Positions 50,376-59,727 of a stretch of DNA of 64,000 nucleotides are shown one piece after another. Source of the stretch: Streptomyces guryensis (GTDB lineage: Bacteria > Actinomycetota > Actinomycetes > Streptomycetales > Streptomycetaceae). Numbering within the stretch: the stretch's first letter is position 1; each line of letters begins with the position of its first letter. The stretch is taken from positions 186,001-250,000 of the forward strand of contig NZ_JAJSBI010000009.1 of the NCBI RefSeq assembly GCF_021261325.1, written 5' to 3'. Position numbers and translations under genes: made by a program. A model generated the notes under the pieces. That model saw only the letters and a list, made by a program, of their open reading frames with translations. It was not told the origin of the DNA and made no database searches.

Positions 50376-51434
50376 TCAGCACATTCCCGCGGGCTGGGAG
50401 GCCCGGCAGGAGTTGTGCTCGAAGGTGTTGCCCGTGCCGTGGTCCGCGTTGATGAGATCCGCCGGGGAGTTGCCCTCGACCACGTTGTCGCTGATCCGGT
50501 TGCGGTCGCTGGTGACGGCCACAAAGCTCTTGAACAGGACGATGCCGCCCGACAACGGGGAATTGCCGACGTTGTTCCTGACCACGTTCCGCGTCACCAG
50601 GGTGTCCTCGGCGCCGGTCAGGACGATGCCGGAGCCCTGCAGGGCGTCCAGCCGTGCGGTCTTCGGGCACGACTTGTTGTTCCGCACCACGAGGTTGTCG
50701 CGCACGGTCAGCGCGCCGGCCTTCGGCTTGTTCTCGTCGCCGACGACGAACATCGCCACGCAGTTGGCTGTCGCGCGGTTGCCGGCGACGGTGAGGTTGC
50801 GCAGGCGCCGGACCGTCAGACCGATCCGGTTGCCCTCCAGCCGGTTGTGGTCGATCAGTGTTCCCCCGGTGTCCGTGGCGCCCGCCTCCTCATTGATCGT
50901 GTTGGCGAGGAAGACACCCGCGTCGCCGTTGTTCAGGGCGCTGTTGTCCCGGATCAGCCCGCGGACCGAGCGCTCCTGGGCGATGCCCCACACGCCGTTT
51001 CGGGCCGTGGTCACGTTCTGAACGGTCAGCCGGTCGGTCGCCATGGCGAACACCCCGGTCCTGGCGAAGCCGGTGACGGTCAGCGAAGCGATGGTGACAC
51101 CCTCGACGTCACGGTCCTTCGTGCCCAGGACGCAGATGCCGTTGCCGCCCTCGGCACAGCTGTTGGCGGCCTTCTTCACGCTCGGCTCGATCACTGTGCT
51201 GCGCCCCATGCCCCGCAGGGTCAGCCCGGGCGTGGTCACCTTGACGCTCTCGTGGAACGTGCCGGGGGCCACAAGCACGGTGTCTCCGGGCTGGGCGGCG
51301 TCCACCGCCTTCTGGATCGACTGGCCCGGCATGACCACATGGAACGCATGACGGGCGGCCGGCGGAGCGGCACCCAGTCCGGTCCCGACCACCACTGCGG
51401 TGCACACCATGTACACAATGCGGTATTTCTTCAT
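50376..51434 (-). CDS. Secreted right-handed beta-helix protein (NosD/pectate-lyase-like)
   Basis: The 352-residue protein has a signal peptide (VYMVCTAVVVGTGLGAA). Its body is a run of parallel beta-helix coils with regular Asn/Val/Gly-rich turns: DTVLVAPGTFHESVKVTTPG, GLTLRGMGRST, VRDNLVVRNNKSCP, GIVLTGAEDTLVTRNVVRNN, NRISDNVVEGNS. The start HVVMPGQSIQKAVDAAQPGD is typical for this family in Actinobacteria. Four cysteines may form disulfides. It may bind or modify a polysaccharide; no catalytic site is evident. Weak ribosome site. Confidence 0.82.
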   Translation of the reverse strand: MKKYRIVYMVCTAVVVGTGLGAAPPAARHAFHVVMPGQSIQKAVDAAQPGDTVLVAPGTFHESVKVTTPGLTLRGMGRSTVIEPSVKKAANSCAEGGNGICVLGTKDRDVEGVTIASLTVTGFARTGVFAMATDRLTVQNVTTARNGVWGIAQERSVRGLIRDNSALNNGDAGVFLANTINEEAGATDTGGTLIDHNRLEGNRIGLTVRRLRNLTVAGNRATANCVAMFVVGDENKPKAGALTVRDNLVVRNNKSCPKTARLDALQGSGIVLTGAEDTLVTRNVVRNNVGNSPLSGGIVLFKSFVAVTSDRNRISDNVVEGNSPADLINADHGTGNTFEHNSCRASQPAGMC

Positions 51435-51637
51435 ATTGCGAACGCTATGACCTGATAGACCGCTTACCTGCTGGATGGGCCATTCGGCGGCGTGTCCCGC
51501 GCGCGCCGCCTCTGCCGCGGCCCCGGGGCGGGGCGCCGTGCGTCAAACAGGTCGATAACCGGAGATACTTCGTATGGCGCCGTCGGAGTGGCCGGGGCGT
51601 GTGGCGTGAGCAGGCCGCTGCGGGCCGGGCGGGAGCG

Positions 51638-52252
51638 ATGTTGATCCGTGTTCTTCTCGTCGAGGAGACCGACCTGGTGCGCGGGGCGCTGGCTGCCCTG
51701 CTGACACGCGAGGAGGACATCGAGGTGGTCGCGGCGGCACCGGGGTGCGGGCAGGCTGTCACGCGGGCGATGGCGTACCGGCCCGATGTCGTCGTCATCG
51801 ACTGTGACGGCGACGCCGTCGAGGAGGGGGCGCTCGGCACCTCGCAGGAGCTGAGCGAGCGGCTTCCGGAGTGCCGGATCCTGCTGGTGGCCGGCACGGC
51901 GACGCCCGAGTATCTGCGCCGGGCGCTGGCCCAGCGCGTCACGGGACTCATCGGCAGGAACAGCCCCAGCGACTTCCTGACGGAGGGCGTGCGCAAGGTG
52001 GCGGCGGGGGAGCGGTTCATCGACCCGGAGCTGGCGCTGCTGGCGCTGTCCTCGGCCGGGAGCCCGCTGACCCCCAGGGAGCTCGAGGTGCTGCGGCTGA
52101 CGGCGGAGGGCAGCCCGACGCGGGAGATCGCCGCCCGGCTGTCGCTGTCGGTGGGAACGGTCCGCAATCATCTGAACGCGGTCTCCAGGAAGACCGGTGC
52201 ACGCAACCGCATCGACGCGATCCGGATCGCCCGGCAGTCGGGATGGCTGTAG
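51638..52252 (+). CDS. ramR: RamR-like response regulator (receiver + LuxR HTH)
   Basis: The 204-residue protein starts at ATG 51638 behind GGGAG; an in-frame start at 51599 is less likely. The receiver domain (about 1-120) starts LIRVLLVEETDLVRGALAAL; the acceptor should be Asp55 in VVVIDCDGD. The LuxR HTH (about 140-204) is LTPRELEVLRLTAEGSPTRE and IAARLSLSVGTVRNHLNAVS. RamR/AmfR is the activator of the SapB/AmfS operon. It converges on ramB with 22 bases between stops, and no kinase gene is near, as is normal for ramR. Confidence 0.85.
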   Translation: MLIRVLLVEETDLVRGALAALLTREEDIEVVAAAPGCGQAVTRAMAYRPDVVVIDCDGDAVEEGALGTSQELSERLPECRILLVAGTATPEYLRRALAQRVTGLIGRNSPSDFLTEGVRKVAAGERFIDPELALLALSSAGSPLTPRELEVLRLTAEGSPTREIAARLSLSVGTVRNHLNAVSRKTGARNRIDAIRIARQSGWL

Positions 52253-52274
52253 CCGGGGCCGTCGGCCTTCTGGC

Positions 52275-54953
52275 TCACGTCCCTTTCCGGTAGGCGAGTT
52301 CGCCGCCGGCGGACGGTCGCGTCGCGTCTGCTCGTCCGTCCCAGTGGCCGATCAGGTCGCGGTAGAGGGCGCAGTCGGCCATCAGCTGATCGTGCGTGCC
52401 GAGGCGGCAGCGCGAGCCGTCCATGACGAGGACGAGGTCGGCGCGCAGCGCGGAACTGATCCGGTGGGCGCAGACGATCAGAGTGGCCGGGCGACGGGCG
52501 AAGGCGCGTTCGGCGACCGCCTCTGCCGCCGGGTCGAGGTGACAGGTGGCCTCGTCCAGCACGACCAGCCGGGCCGACGGCAGCAGGGCCCGGACCAGGG
52601 CGATCAGCTGGCGCTCGCCCGCGGAGAGCACGGCCGGGTCCAGGGTCGCGTCGTAGCCGCCGAGGCGCCGGACGAGCGCCTGCGCACCGATGGCACGGAC
52701 CGCCGAGTCCAGCTCGGCCGTGGTGGCCGCGGGCTGAAGGTAGGCGAGGTTCTCGCGCAGGGTGCCGGTGAAGACGTAGGCCTCCTGCGGGATCAGCACA
52801 CGCGACCGCGACAGCCGCTCCCGATCCAGTTCCCGCACCGGCACACCCCCCAGCCGGATCCGGCCGGCCCGCGGTTCGAGCACCCCGGCCATGAGCGCGG
52901 CCAGCGTCGACTTGCCCGCCCCGCTGGGCCCGACGACCGCCAGGTGGGTACCGGACGCGAGGACGAGATCCAGCCCCCGGACGACCGGTTCGGCGGAACG
53001 GGCATACCCGAAGGTGACCCCGCACAACTCGACACGACCGTCGCGGGGCTGCGGTGCCGGGGAGGCGCGGGCGGGCGCTCCCGGGCCGGCGCTGATGGCG
53101 GGCAGCCCGTCCGGTTCGGTGCTGCCGCCGAGAGGCAGCGGCCGTCCGCCCATGCCGACCGATCCTCGGCCGCCGGCCCTCAGCGCTGCCCGACCGGGGG
53201 CAACGGACCGGGCGTTCGCCGGCGGGGCGCCCTTCTCCGAGGATGGCACGGGGGGCTGGGTGCTGTCGGGCGTGGCGTGTGTTTCCGGGGTTGGCGGCTC
53301 TTCCGGCCTACCCGTCACTGTCGTGGGGAAGGGGCTGGTGGCTTCGCGTTTTTCCGGAGTGGGTGCGGGTGGCGGGGTGTTGTCCGGCGGGGCGTCCTTT
53401 TGTGGGGTCGGCAGCATGCCGGGCTTGCCCGTGGCTGTGCTGGGGCAGGGGGTGGTGGCCTTGCGGCTTCCGGGGCTGGGTGCGGGGGGCAGGGTGTTGT
53501 CGGGTGTGGGGTCCTTTTCCGGGACGGGTGGCTCTCCGGGCTCGGCCGCCCCTGTCTTCGGGGGGCTCGTGACCTTGCGCTCACCCGGGCTGGGTGCGGG
53601 TGGCGGGGTGTTGTCCGGCGGGGCGTCCTTTTGTGGGATCGGCAGCATGCCGGGCTTGCCCGTGGCTGTGCCCGGGTAGCGGGTGGTGGCCTTGCGGCTC
53701 CCCGGGCCGGGTGCAGCTGGCGTGGTCTTGTTCGGTCCGGGGTTCGTATCCGGGGGTGGTGGATCTTCGAGTCTGCCCGGGGCCGTCCTCGGCGAGAAGG
53801 CCGCTGCCCTGCGTCCAACGTCGGCAGCAGACGGGGGCTTGTCCTGTATGGCGCCCCTCGTCCGGGACCGTGGCTCTCCGGGCCCGTCCGTCAGCGCTCT
53901 GGGGAGAATGCCTGTGGTCCCCCCTCCCCAACCATCGGCCGCGGACGGTGTGTTGCCCGGACTGGTGTCGGCAGGTCGGGGCCGGGTCGGTGCCGGTGCC
54001 GTCGGGGTGGACGCTTCCAGGATTCGGGTCAGGGTCACCAGTAGCCACAGGCCGCTGCCGCCGAGGCCCTGGACGAAGCCCCGTAGAGCCGGTTGCAGGG
54101 ACTGGGAGACATATGTCAGCGCACCCAGGACGGCGCCGGTCGTCACGCCGCCGCGGACCAGCCAAGGGGTTCCGGCCAGGATGAGCACGATCGGCAGCCA
54201 GCCGCCGACGCCCAGTGCGGCGGTCCGCACGGCGGTGAGCCGGGCCAGGGCGCGGGCCGCGTCGGCCGCCGCGTCGATGCGGACGCCGACCCGAGCACGC
54301 ACGACGTCCTCGGCGCCGCAGGCGGTGACGTCCCGCAGCCCGTCGGCCACCGCGCCCACCTGCTCGGCGATGGCCTCGTCGGCCAGCACCACCGCCCGCT
54401 GCCGGGCGGCCATGGCACGCAGGGCCAGCAGGAACAGTGCGAGCCCGGCCGCCAGGGGCGGCAGCACGAACAGCAGCAGGGCGGGATCGAGTACCGCCAG
54501 CCCGAGCAGCACACTCACCGCGGTGACCGAGAAGGTCTGCACGAACATCACGATCGCCCCGTACGACTCACGGGCGATCTCGACCTGTTCGGTCAGCCGT
54601 GCCACGCCCGCCGTGTCGGCCGGTCCGGTGAGGCGGGCGGAGCGCTGCAGGGTGCCCGTGGTGACGAGGGTGACCAGGTCGTCGCGGAACGGTTCGACGA
54701 CGCCGGCCAGTTGCAGCGTGGCCTGCCGGGTGCCCCAGGCTCCGAGCAGGGCGGCGCAGGCCAGCAGCCCCAGCCAGCCGAGGCCCTCGGCACTGCGGCC
54801 GGCGAGGAAACCGTCGTCGACGGCCCGGGCCACCAGCCAGCCGGACAGCAGCGCCGGCACCGCCTGGACCAGCGACCAGCCGGTGAGCCGTACGAACTCC
54901 CGGCGCCGGGCGCGGAGCGTGGAGCGAAGCAGGCCGCGGGCCGCCCGGTTCAT
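52275..54953 (-). CDS. ramB: ABC exporter subunit RamB with a long Pro-rich repeat insert
   Basis: The 892-residue protein is a half-ABC exporter: TMD (residues 1-315, with six helices from LTGWSLVQAVPALLSGWLVA), then about 320 residues of Pro/Thr/Lys repeats, then the NBD (about 640-892) with Walker A GPSGAGKST, signature LSAGERQL, Walker B LVVLDEATCHLD and the switch His in CAHRISSA. A typical RamB has about 580-640 residues. Its start overlaps the ramA stop (ATGA). With RamA it should export the SapB-like peptide. The insert lies between TMD and NBD, on the cytoplasmic side. Confidence 0.85.
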   Translation of the reverse strand: MNRAARGLLRSTLRARRREFVRLTGWSLVQAVPALLSGWLVARAVDDGFLAGRSAEGLGWLGLLACAALLGAWGTRQATLQLAGVVEPFRDDLVTLVTTGTLQRSARLTGPADTAGVARLTEQVEIARESYGAIVMFVQTFSVTAVSVLLGLAVLDPALLLFVLPPLAAGLALFLLALRAMAARQRAVVLADEAIAEQVGAVADGLRDVTACGAEDVVRARVGVRIDAAADAARALARLTAVRTAALGVGGWLPIVLILAGTPWLVRGGVTTGAVLGALTYVSQSLQPALRGFVQGLGGSGLWLLVTLTRILEASTPTAPAPTRPRPADTSPGNTPSAADGWGGGTTGILPRALTDGPGEPRSRTRGAIQDKPPSAADVGRRAAAFSPRTAPGRLEDPPPPDTNPGPNKTTPAAPGPGSRKATTRYPGTATGKPGMLPIPQKDAPPDNTPPPAPSPGERKVTSPPKTGAAEPGEPPVPEKDPTPDNTLPPAPSPGSRKATTPCPSTATGKPGMLPTPQKDAPPDNTPPPAPTPEKREATSPFPTTVTGRPEEPPTPETHATPDSTQPPVPSSEKGAPPANARSVAPGRAALRAGGRGSVGMGGRPLPLGGSTEPDGLPAISAGPGAPARASPAPQPRDGRVELCGVTFGYARSAEPVVRGLDLVLASGTHLAVVGPSGAGKSTLAALMAGVLEPRAGRIRLGGVPVRELDRERLSRSRVLIPQEAYVFTGTLRENLAYLQPAATTAELDSAVRAIGAQALVRRLGGYDATLDPAVLSAGERQLIALVRALLPSARLVVLDEATCHLDPAAEAVAERAFARRPATLIVCAHRISSALRADLVLVMDGSRCRLGTHDQLMADCALYRDLIGHWDGRADATRPSAGGELAYRKGT
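53036..54000 (-). repeat. Coding repeat region: Pro-rich linker of RamB, about 38-residue units
   Basis: Units share the order GKPGMLPIPQKDAPPDNTPP then PAPSPGERK. The DNA segment GGCGGGGCGTCCTTTTGTGG occurs at 53387 and 53618 (231 bases apart) with a diverged copy about half way, so the basic period is 114-117 bases (38-39 codons). About five units are recognisable between 53,230 and 53,760, with looser Pro-rich sequence around. The frame stays open throughout. Confidence 0.85.
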
Positions 54954-56680
54954 GGCGGGCCCTCGTCGGGCGGCGGCTCCGGACGGAAGACGGCCCGGTA
55001 CTCAGGGTCCGCCCACAGCGCGCGGTGGGTGCCCTGGCCGCGCACCCGGCCCGCGTCGAGCCACACGACGTGGTCCGCGCGGGCCGCGGTGGACGCCCGG
55101 TGGGTCACCACGAGCCGGGTACGGCGTGCGAGGCGCCCGGACCCGGCGAGCACCTGGCCGATGTGGTGCTCGGTGACCGTGTCGAGGCCGGCCGTCACGT
55201 CATCGAGCACCAGAAGACGGCCGGCCGGGCCCGCCTGGACGAACGCGCGTGCCAGGCCCACCCGTTGGGTCTCCCCGCCGGACAGCGGCGCCGCGGCCGG
55301 CCGGGTGCCGTACCCCTCGGGCAGGGTCTGGAGGAAGGTGTCGGCGCGGGCGGCGGTCGCCCCCGCCAGCACCTCGGCCCGCGCAGGGGCGCGTGTCCCG
55401 AAGGCGATCGCGTCGGCATACGTCTCGCCCAGCAGCACCGGCCGGTCGAAGCCGTACGCGACGGCCCGCCGCAGCGCCGCGCGGTCCACGTCACGCAGCG
55501 GCACACCGTCGAGCAGTACCTCGCCCTCGTCCGGGTCGGCCAGCCGCCCGGCCAGCGCGGCGAGCAGCGACTTGCCGGATCCCGAACGCCCCACGACGGC
55601 CGTCAACAGGCCTGGTGGCGGGGCCAGCTCGATTCCGTCCAGCACCCTGCCGCCCTCCGCCGCGCGGACGGTCACCCGCCGGAACTCCAGGCGGCCGCCG
55701 CCCCCGTCCGGCAGCCGCGCGTCGCCGTACGTCACCGCGGGTTCCGCCAGCACCTCGGCGACCCGCCCCGCCGTGGCGCGCGCGAAGGCGAGCCGGTGCG
55801 CCGAGGCCGCCAGTGAACTCACGCCCGTGGCCAGCAGCACGTACTCGCTCGCGGCGAGCGTCTGACCCGGTGTGATGCGGCCCCGGGCGAGCTCCAGGCC
55901 CGCCACCGCCAGCACCGCGACCTCCAGCAGGGGGACGACCGCCGCGTCCCGCGCGGAGACCCGGGCGTAGGCCCGCCACATCCCCATGCCATGGCGGTGC
56001 AGCTCCGGCAGCGGCTCCAGGATCCGCTCCGCTTCCCGGGCAGTGGTCCCGGCGGCGGTGATGGAGCGGATTCCGGTGAGGGCGTCGACGAGCCGGGCGG
56101 CGATACGGCCCTGGGTGGCGAAGTAGCGGTCGTTGACGTCGGAGACGTCACGGACGAAGGCGCGCACCACCAGGAGGATCAGCGGCAGTCCGGCCAGGAA
56201 CGTCAGACAGAGCCAGGGGTCGATCAGGGCCAGGGCCACCACCGCCCCGACCGGCGGGAGCAGTTCGGTGACCGCCCACACCAGGCCCGACGGGGCGCTG
56301 CCGGTCCGGGCGGTGTTGCTCACCAGCCGCGTCACCAGGTCGCCGGGGGTGTGGCGGCGGGTGGCCCGGGTGCCCATGTCGAGGACGTGCCCCAGCAGGG
56401 TGTGCCGCAGCCATGCAGTGCAGCGGGAGTTGGCGACGGCGCCCGCGTAGTCGTCCGCCGCGTCGCACACCACGAGCAGCGTGACGGCGACGGCGGACAG
56501 GCTCAGCCACCGGGTGGCGTCGCCGCGCCCCAGCACGGCGTCGACCGTGCGACCCATGACGGCGGGCAGAACGACGTAGACCCCGGCGAGCACAAGGGAC
56601 GTGGCGGCCAGGAGGATGCCCCAGGTGCCGCCCCGCCGGACCGCCGTCAGCAGCAGGCGGTCCGCCGCGCGTCGCTCCAC
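54950..56680 (-). CDS. ramA: ABC exporter subunit RamA
   Basis: The 576-residue half exporter has a TMD with six helices (about 1-310; WGILLAATSLVLAGVYVVLP) and an NBD (about 335-576): Walker A GRSGSGKSLL, signature LSGGETQRVG, Walker B LLVLDDVTAGLD and VVTHRAST. The acid after Walker B is Asp followed by Val instead of Glu, possibly making this ATP site degenerate, as in heterodimeric exporters. It lies 84 bases after ramS and overlaps ramB by four bases. Confidence 0.88.
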   Translation of the reverse strand: MERRAADRLLLTAVRRGGTWGILLAATSLVLAGVYVVLPAVMGRTVDAVLGRGDATRWLSLSAVAVTLLVVCDAADDYAGAVANSRCTAWLRHTLLGHVLDMGTRATRRHTPGDLVTRLVSNTARTGSAPSGLVWAVTELLPPVGAVVALALIDPWLCLTFLAGLPLILLVVRAFVRDVSDVNDRYFATQGRIAARLVDALTGIRSITAAGTTAREAERILEPLPELHRHGMGMWRAYARVSARDAAVVPLLEVAVLAVAGLELARGRITPGQTLAASEYVLLATGVSSLAASAHRLAFARATAGRVAEVLAEPAVTYGDARLPDGGGGRLEFRRVTVRAAEGGRVLDGIELAPPPGLLTAVVGRSGSGKSLLAALAGRLADPDEGEVLLDGVPLRDVDRAALRRAVAYGFDRPVLLGETYADAIAFGTRAPARAEVLAGATAARADTFLQTLPEGYGTRPAAAPLSGGETQRVGLARAFVQAGPAGRLLVLDDVTAGLDTVTEHHIGQVLAGSGRLARRTRLVVTHRASTAARADHVVWLDAGRVRGQGTHRALWADPEYRAVFRPEPPPDEGPP

Positions 56681-56764
56681 CGGCCGCTCCCGTCTCCCGT
56701 CTTCGGATGGTTCCAGCGGAAAGGGGCGGGGACACCTGAGGTGTTCCCGCCCTCGGGGTGAGAA

Positions 56765-56884
56765 CTAGCAGAGCAGCAGGCTCAGCCGGCTGCCTCCGCA
56801 GCCCTTGCTCGCGCGGCTGCCCGGCGGCGGATAGTGTCCGGTTTCGGTCTCGATGGTGAGGCCCTGCAGTTCGAGGAGCGACAT
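56765..56884 (-). CDS. ramS: SapB/AmfS-like class III lanthipeptide precursor
   Basis: The ATG at 56884 is preceded by AGGAGGTGAGG. The 39-residue product begins MSLLELQGLTIETETG, whose LLELQ matches the conserved leader motif of class III lanthipeptides. The core region has GSRASKGC (S-x-x-S-x-x-C) and GSRLSLLLC (S-x-x-S-x-x-x-C), ending in the last Cys. SapB has two S-x-x-S-x-x-x-C rings; here the first ring is one residue shorter and the link between rings is only two glycines. Seven bases lie between ramC stop and this start. The peptide is expected to act as a surfactant for aerial hyphae. Confidence 0.88.
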   Translation of the reverse strand: MSLLELQGLTIETETGHYPPPGSRASKGCGGSRLSLLLC

Positions 56885-56891
56885 GATGTCC

Positions 56892-59516
56892 TCACCTCCT
56901 CTCTCGTACTCGCGTGGGGACGGGGAAGTCATGAGCGGGCACGTCGGGTGTCAGGAACGGCAGTCCGGCCGGCCGGGAGTGGAATGCGGCGCCCAGCGCG
57001 AGCAGGACGCCCGCGCCGCCGGTGGCCAGGTCCATGGAAAGCCGCAGCAACTGCTCGCCGGGGAAGGCCAGTTGCCCGTCCAGGAGGCAGGCGTGGCGGG
57101 CCAGGCGGCGTACGTGGTCGGCGATCAGGTGGTCCCGCTCGGCGGCCGTGCCGGGCGGGTACGGGCGGCTGAGGTGGAGAATCATCCCGGCGAGGCCGTC
57201 GAACAGCCCGGGCTCGATGTAGAAGGACGCCCTGGCCGCCTTGCGGATCGCCGCGGCGGCGTCCAGGAACTCCTCGTCCGCGCGGTGGGCCAGGTAGTCC
57301 TCCAGGACCATGCCGATGCCCACGCTGCCGTCGGCGAGATACGGCATGGTGCGCCAGCCCTCGTTCACCTCCATCGACCCCTCCTCGCGCAGGACGCAGC
57401 GCCGCAGGTCCTGGCGCAGCGCGGTCGCGGCCAGGTCGAGCAGGGCCGGGTCCTTGCTGCGCTCGTACAGGCGCAGGAAGAACAGCGCCGGTCCGGACGC
57501 CCCGTACATCAGCCCCGCCCTGGGGTGGGCACCGCCGCTGGTCTCCGCGACGCCGTCAGCCGGGCCCAGGCGGTCGGCGACGACCTCCGCCACCCGGCAG
57601 GCGGTGTCACGGCAGGTGGCGTCGCCGGTGGTGATCGCGAAGTGCAGCAGGTTGAGCCCGATGCCGGACAGGCCGCCCTTGAGGTCGAGGGGGAGGGGTT
57701 CCCACCGTTCGTCCAGGCACATGTCGAGGACCTTGACGGCCTCCTCGTGGTGCCCGAGGTGCTGCAGGACGTGGGCGACGCCGTGCAGGCCGTCGTAGAA
57801 GCCGAGGCGGGTGCCGGGTGCCGGGTCGAGTGCGTGCCGGATCAGCCACTCCTCGTGGCCGGGATGGCGTCCCGCGCCCGTCACGTCCAGCGCGTACAGC
57901 ACGCCTGCCGCGCCGTGGGCGAGGCCCAGGCCGCCGCCCGGGAGCAGGAACTGGTCGATGTCGCCCGGGAAGAGCCGGTCGTGGCGCTCCGGTGCGGCGG
58001 CGGCCAGCACGGCGGCGGCGATCGAGTCCCGGGTGTGCAGCCAGCCCGCCCGGTCGGGCTCCAGCCGGGGCGCGTCGCCCGCGCCGGAGTCGATGCCGTG
58101 GGCGCCGGTGATGGTGCGTACGGCCTCGTCGAGGAACCCGCGCGGGACCGGGAACAGCTCGGCGGCCTCCCTGGCGAGCTGCCCCGCCTTGCCGGCGTCC
58201 AGTTCGATCAGACCGGTCAGCGGCAGGAACAGGAACAGCCGCAGACTGGCCAGCGCGTACCGGTCGATGTCGAAGCCGGTGGCGCCGCGCGGGGCGATGA
58301 AGCCCGGCGCCGCCAGCACCTGGCGCCGTGCCTGCGCCACGTCCGCGGCGCCCTCGAAGTCGACCAGCACCACCCTGCCGTCCGGGCTGACCAGGATGTT
58401 GTCCGTGTGCACGTCCCCTATCACGATGCCCCGCTCGTGGACCGCCGCGACCGCCTCCTCCACCTGCCGGTGGATGTCGAGGGCCCAGTCGGTGTAGTCG
58501 GCGAAGGCGGCGGGGGCCGGGTCCAGCGCGGCGAGCGGATAGCGCTTGACGAACTCGGTGTACAGAGCCGTGGCCTCGACGAACTCCTCGACGAGGAAGT
58601 GGTGGCCGCCCAGTTCGAAGTGGTCGCGGAGCGCGGGCACGAACGGCAGGCCGGCCAGCCGTTCCAGGGCCTCCCGCTCGCGCCGGAGCCGGGTGACGGC
58701 GTCCGCGCCGTCCGGGGTGAGCCCCGCGTGCGGCCGCCCCTCCTTGAGGACGACACGCTCCTGCGTCCGCGTGTCCACTCCGGCGTACAGTCCGCCGCCG
58801 TTGGAGAAGTGCAGCGCCTTCTCGATCCGGTACGGCAGGTCGGCGACGGTGGTGCGGCGGCTCTCGGCGAGGTGCGGTTCGAGGAAGCCGGGCAGCTGCA
58901 CCCACTCGGGCACCAGGAAGGTGGGGCCGCGGACGTCGGGCACCAGACGGCCGGAGGGGTCCTCCACCGCCTGCTCCAGCACGCCGTCGTCCGACACGCA
59001 GTACCGGTCGGCGAAGGCCCCGTACCTGACGTAGAGCGGACCGTCGCCCCAGCGCAGGTCGCTGAGGATGTACGGGCCCGACCTGCCGTCGAGCAGGCCG
59101 CCCAGCTCGGTGAGGATGCGCTCGCACCCGGCCTCGTCCACGGGGTAGACGGTCACGAACTTGCCGCTGGAGCCGCGGTGCGCGTACTTCGCGTTGGCCA
59201 GGAACAGGGCGTCCATGCCGGGCAGGAACTTGAAGGCGATGCGGCGCGGGACGCAGTAGTCCCACACCTCGTCCAGGATCGACTGCGCGTTGTCGGGACA
59301 CGCCGAGACATGGATCTTCCAGCCCTGCCGGGGGAACACGGTGTCGGTGGGACGGCACACCACCCAGTCGCCGAGTTCCTCGCGCGCCCACGAGCCGGGG
59401 AGCCGACGGCCGGCCTGCCGGAAGCGGCCGTGTGTCCGGCCATGGTGTGGTGCGTCGTAGAAACGGGGGTCGGTGAGGCAGTAGACCTCGTACCGCTTGT
59501 CCACGGGAGTCTCCAA
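56892..59516 (-). CDS. ramC: Class III lanthipeptide synthetase RamC
   Basis: The 874-residue protein has the three-part class III layout: N-terminal lyase-like part (about 1-210; VFPRQGWKIHVSACPDNAQS), kinase domain (about 235-490) with VVLKEGRPHAG, GDVHTDNILVSPDGRVVLVD (catalytic loop and DFE, about 367-386), and a LanC-like cyclase part (about 510-874; LAHGAAGVLYALDVTG, GFYDGLHGVAHVLQHLG, GLFDGLAGMILHL). The LanC part lacks the usual Zn ligands, as in class III enzymes. It phosphorylates, eliminates and cyclises Ser and Cys in RamS. First gene of the operon. Confidence 0.9.
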   Translation of the reverse strand: METPVDKRYEVYCLTDPRFYDAPHHGRTHGRFRQAGRRLPGSWAREELGDWVVCRPTDTVFPRQGWKIHVSACPDNAQSILDEVWDYCVPRRIAFKFLPGMDALFLANAKYAHRGSSGKFVTVYPVDEAGCERILTELGGLLDGRSGPYILSDLRWGDGPLYVRYGAFADRYCVSDDGVLEQAVEDPSGRLVPDVRGPTFLVPEWVQLPGFLEPHLAESRRTTVADLPYRIEKALHFSNGGGLYAGVDTRTQERVVLKEGRPHAGLTPDGADAVTRLRREREALERLAGLPFVPALRDHFELGGHHFLVEEFVEATALYTEFVKRYPLAALDPAPAAFADYTDWALDIHRQVEEAVAAVHERGIVIGDVHTDNILVSPDGRVVLVDFEGAADVAQARRQVLAAPGFIAPRGATGFDIDRYALASLRLFLFLPLTGLIELDAGKAGQLAREAAELFPVPRGFLDEAVRTITGAHGIDSGAGDAPRLEPDRAGWLHTRDSIAAAVLAAAAPERHDRLFPGDIDQFLLPGGGLGLAHGAAGVLYALDVTGAGRHPGHEEWLIRHALDPAPGTRLGFYDGLHGVAHVLQHLGHHEEAVKVLDMCLDERWEPLPLDLKGGLSGIGLNLLHFAITTGDATCRDTACRVAEVVADRLGPADGVAETSGGAHPRAGLMYGASGPALFFLRLYERSKDPALLDLAATALRQDLRRCVLREEGSMEVNEGWRTMPYLADGSVGIGMVLEDYLAHRADEEFLDAAAAIRKAARASFYIEPGLFDGLAGMILHLSRPYPPGTAAERDHLIADHVRRLARHACLLDGQLAFPGEQLLRLSMDLATGGAGVLLALGAAFHSRPAGLPFLTPDVPAHDFPVPTRVRERR

Positions 59517-59727
59517 GGGTTCAGTCCGCCTCCCCGGTGCCTCTCACCTCCCACGATGGCAGAAGGCGCAGGCGCGGGCATCGTGCGTCTGTCACCTGAC
59601 GGACGTGGGATTCACACAGGTCCCCTGTGTCGAACGCACACCCCGCGGAGGGGATAATCACTACCGAAGGCGTATGCGAACTTCCCGAGGAGGCCGTGAT
59701 TCCCGCCATGCGCGACGGTTCCGGACG

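Noticed and set aside
53036..54000. Pro-rich region of ramB as a separate gene or frameshift
   Set aside because: The frame is continuous from TMD to NBD, and the repeats keep codon phase (114-117 bases).
56853..59657. A 934-codon plus-strand open frame
   Set aside because: Antisense shadow of ramC; no ribosome site and no recognisable protein.
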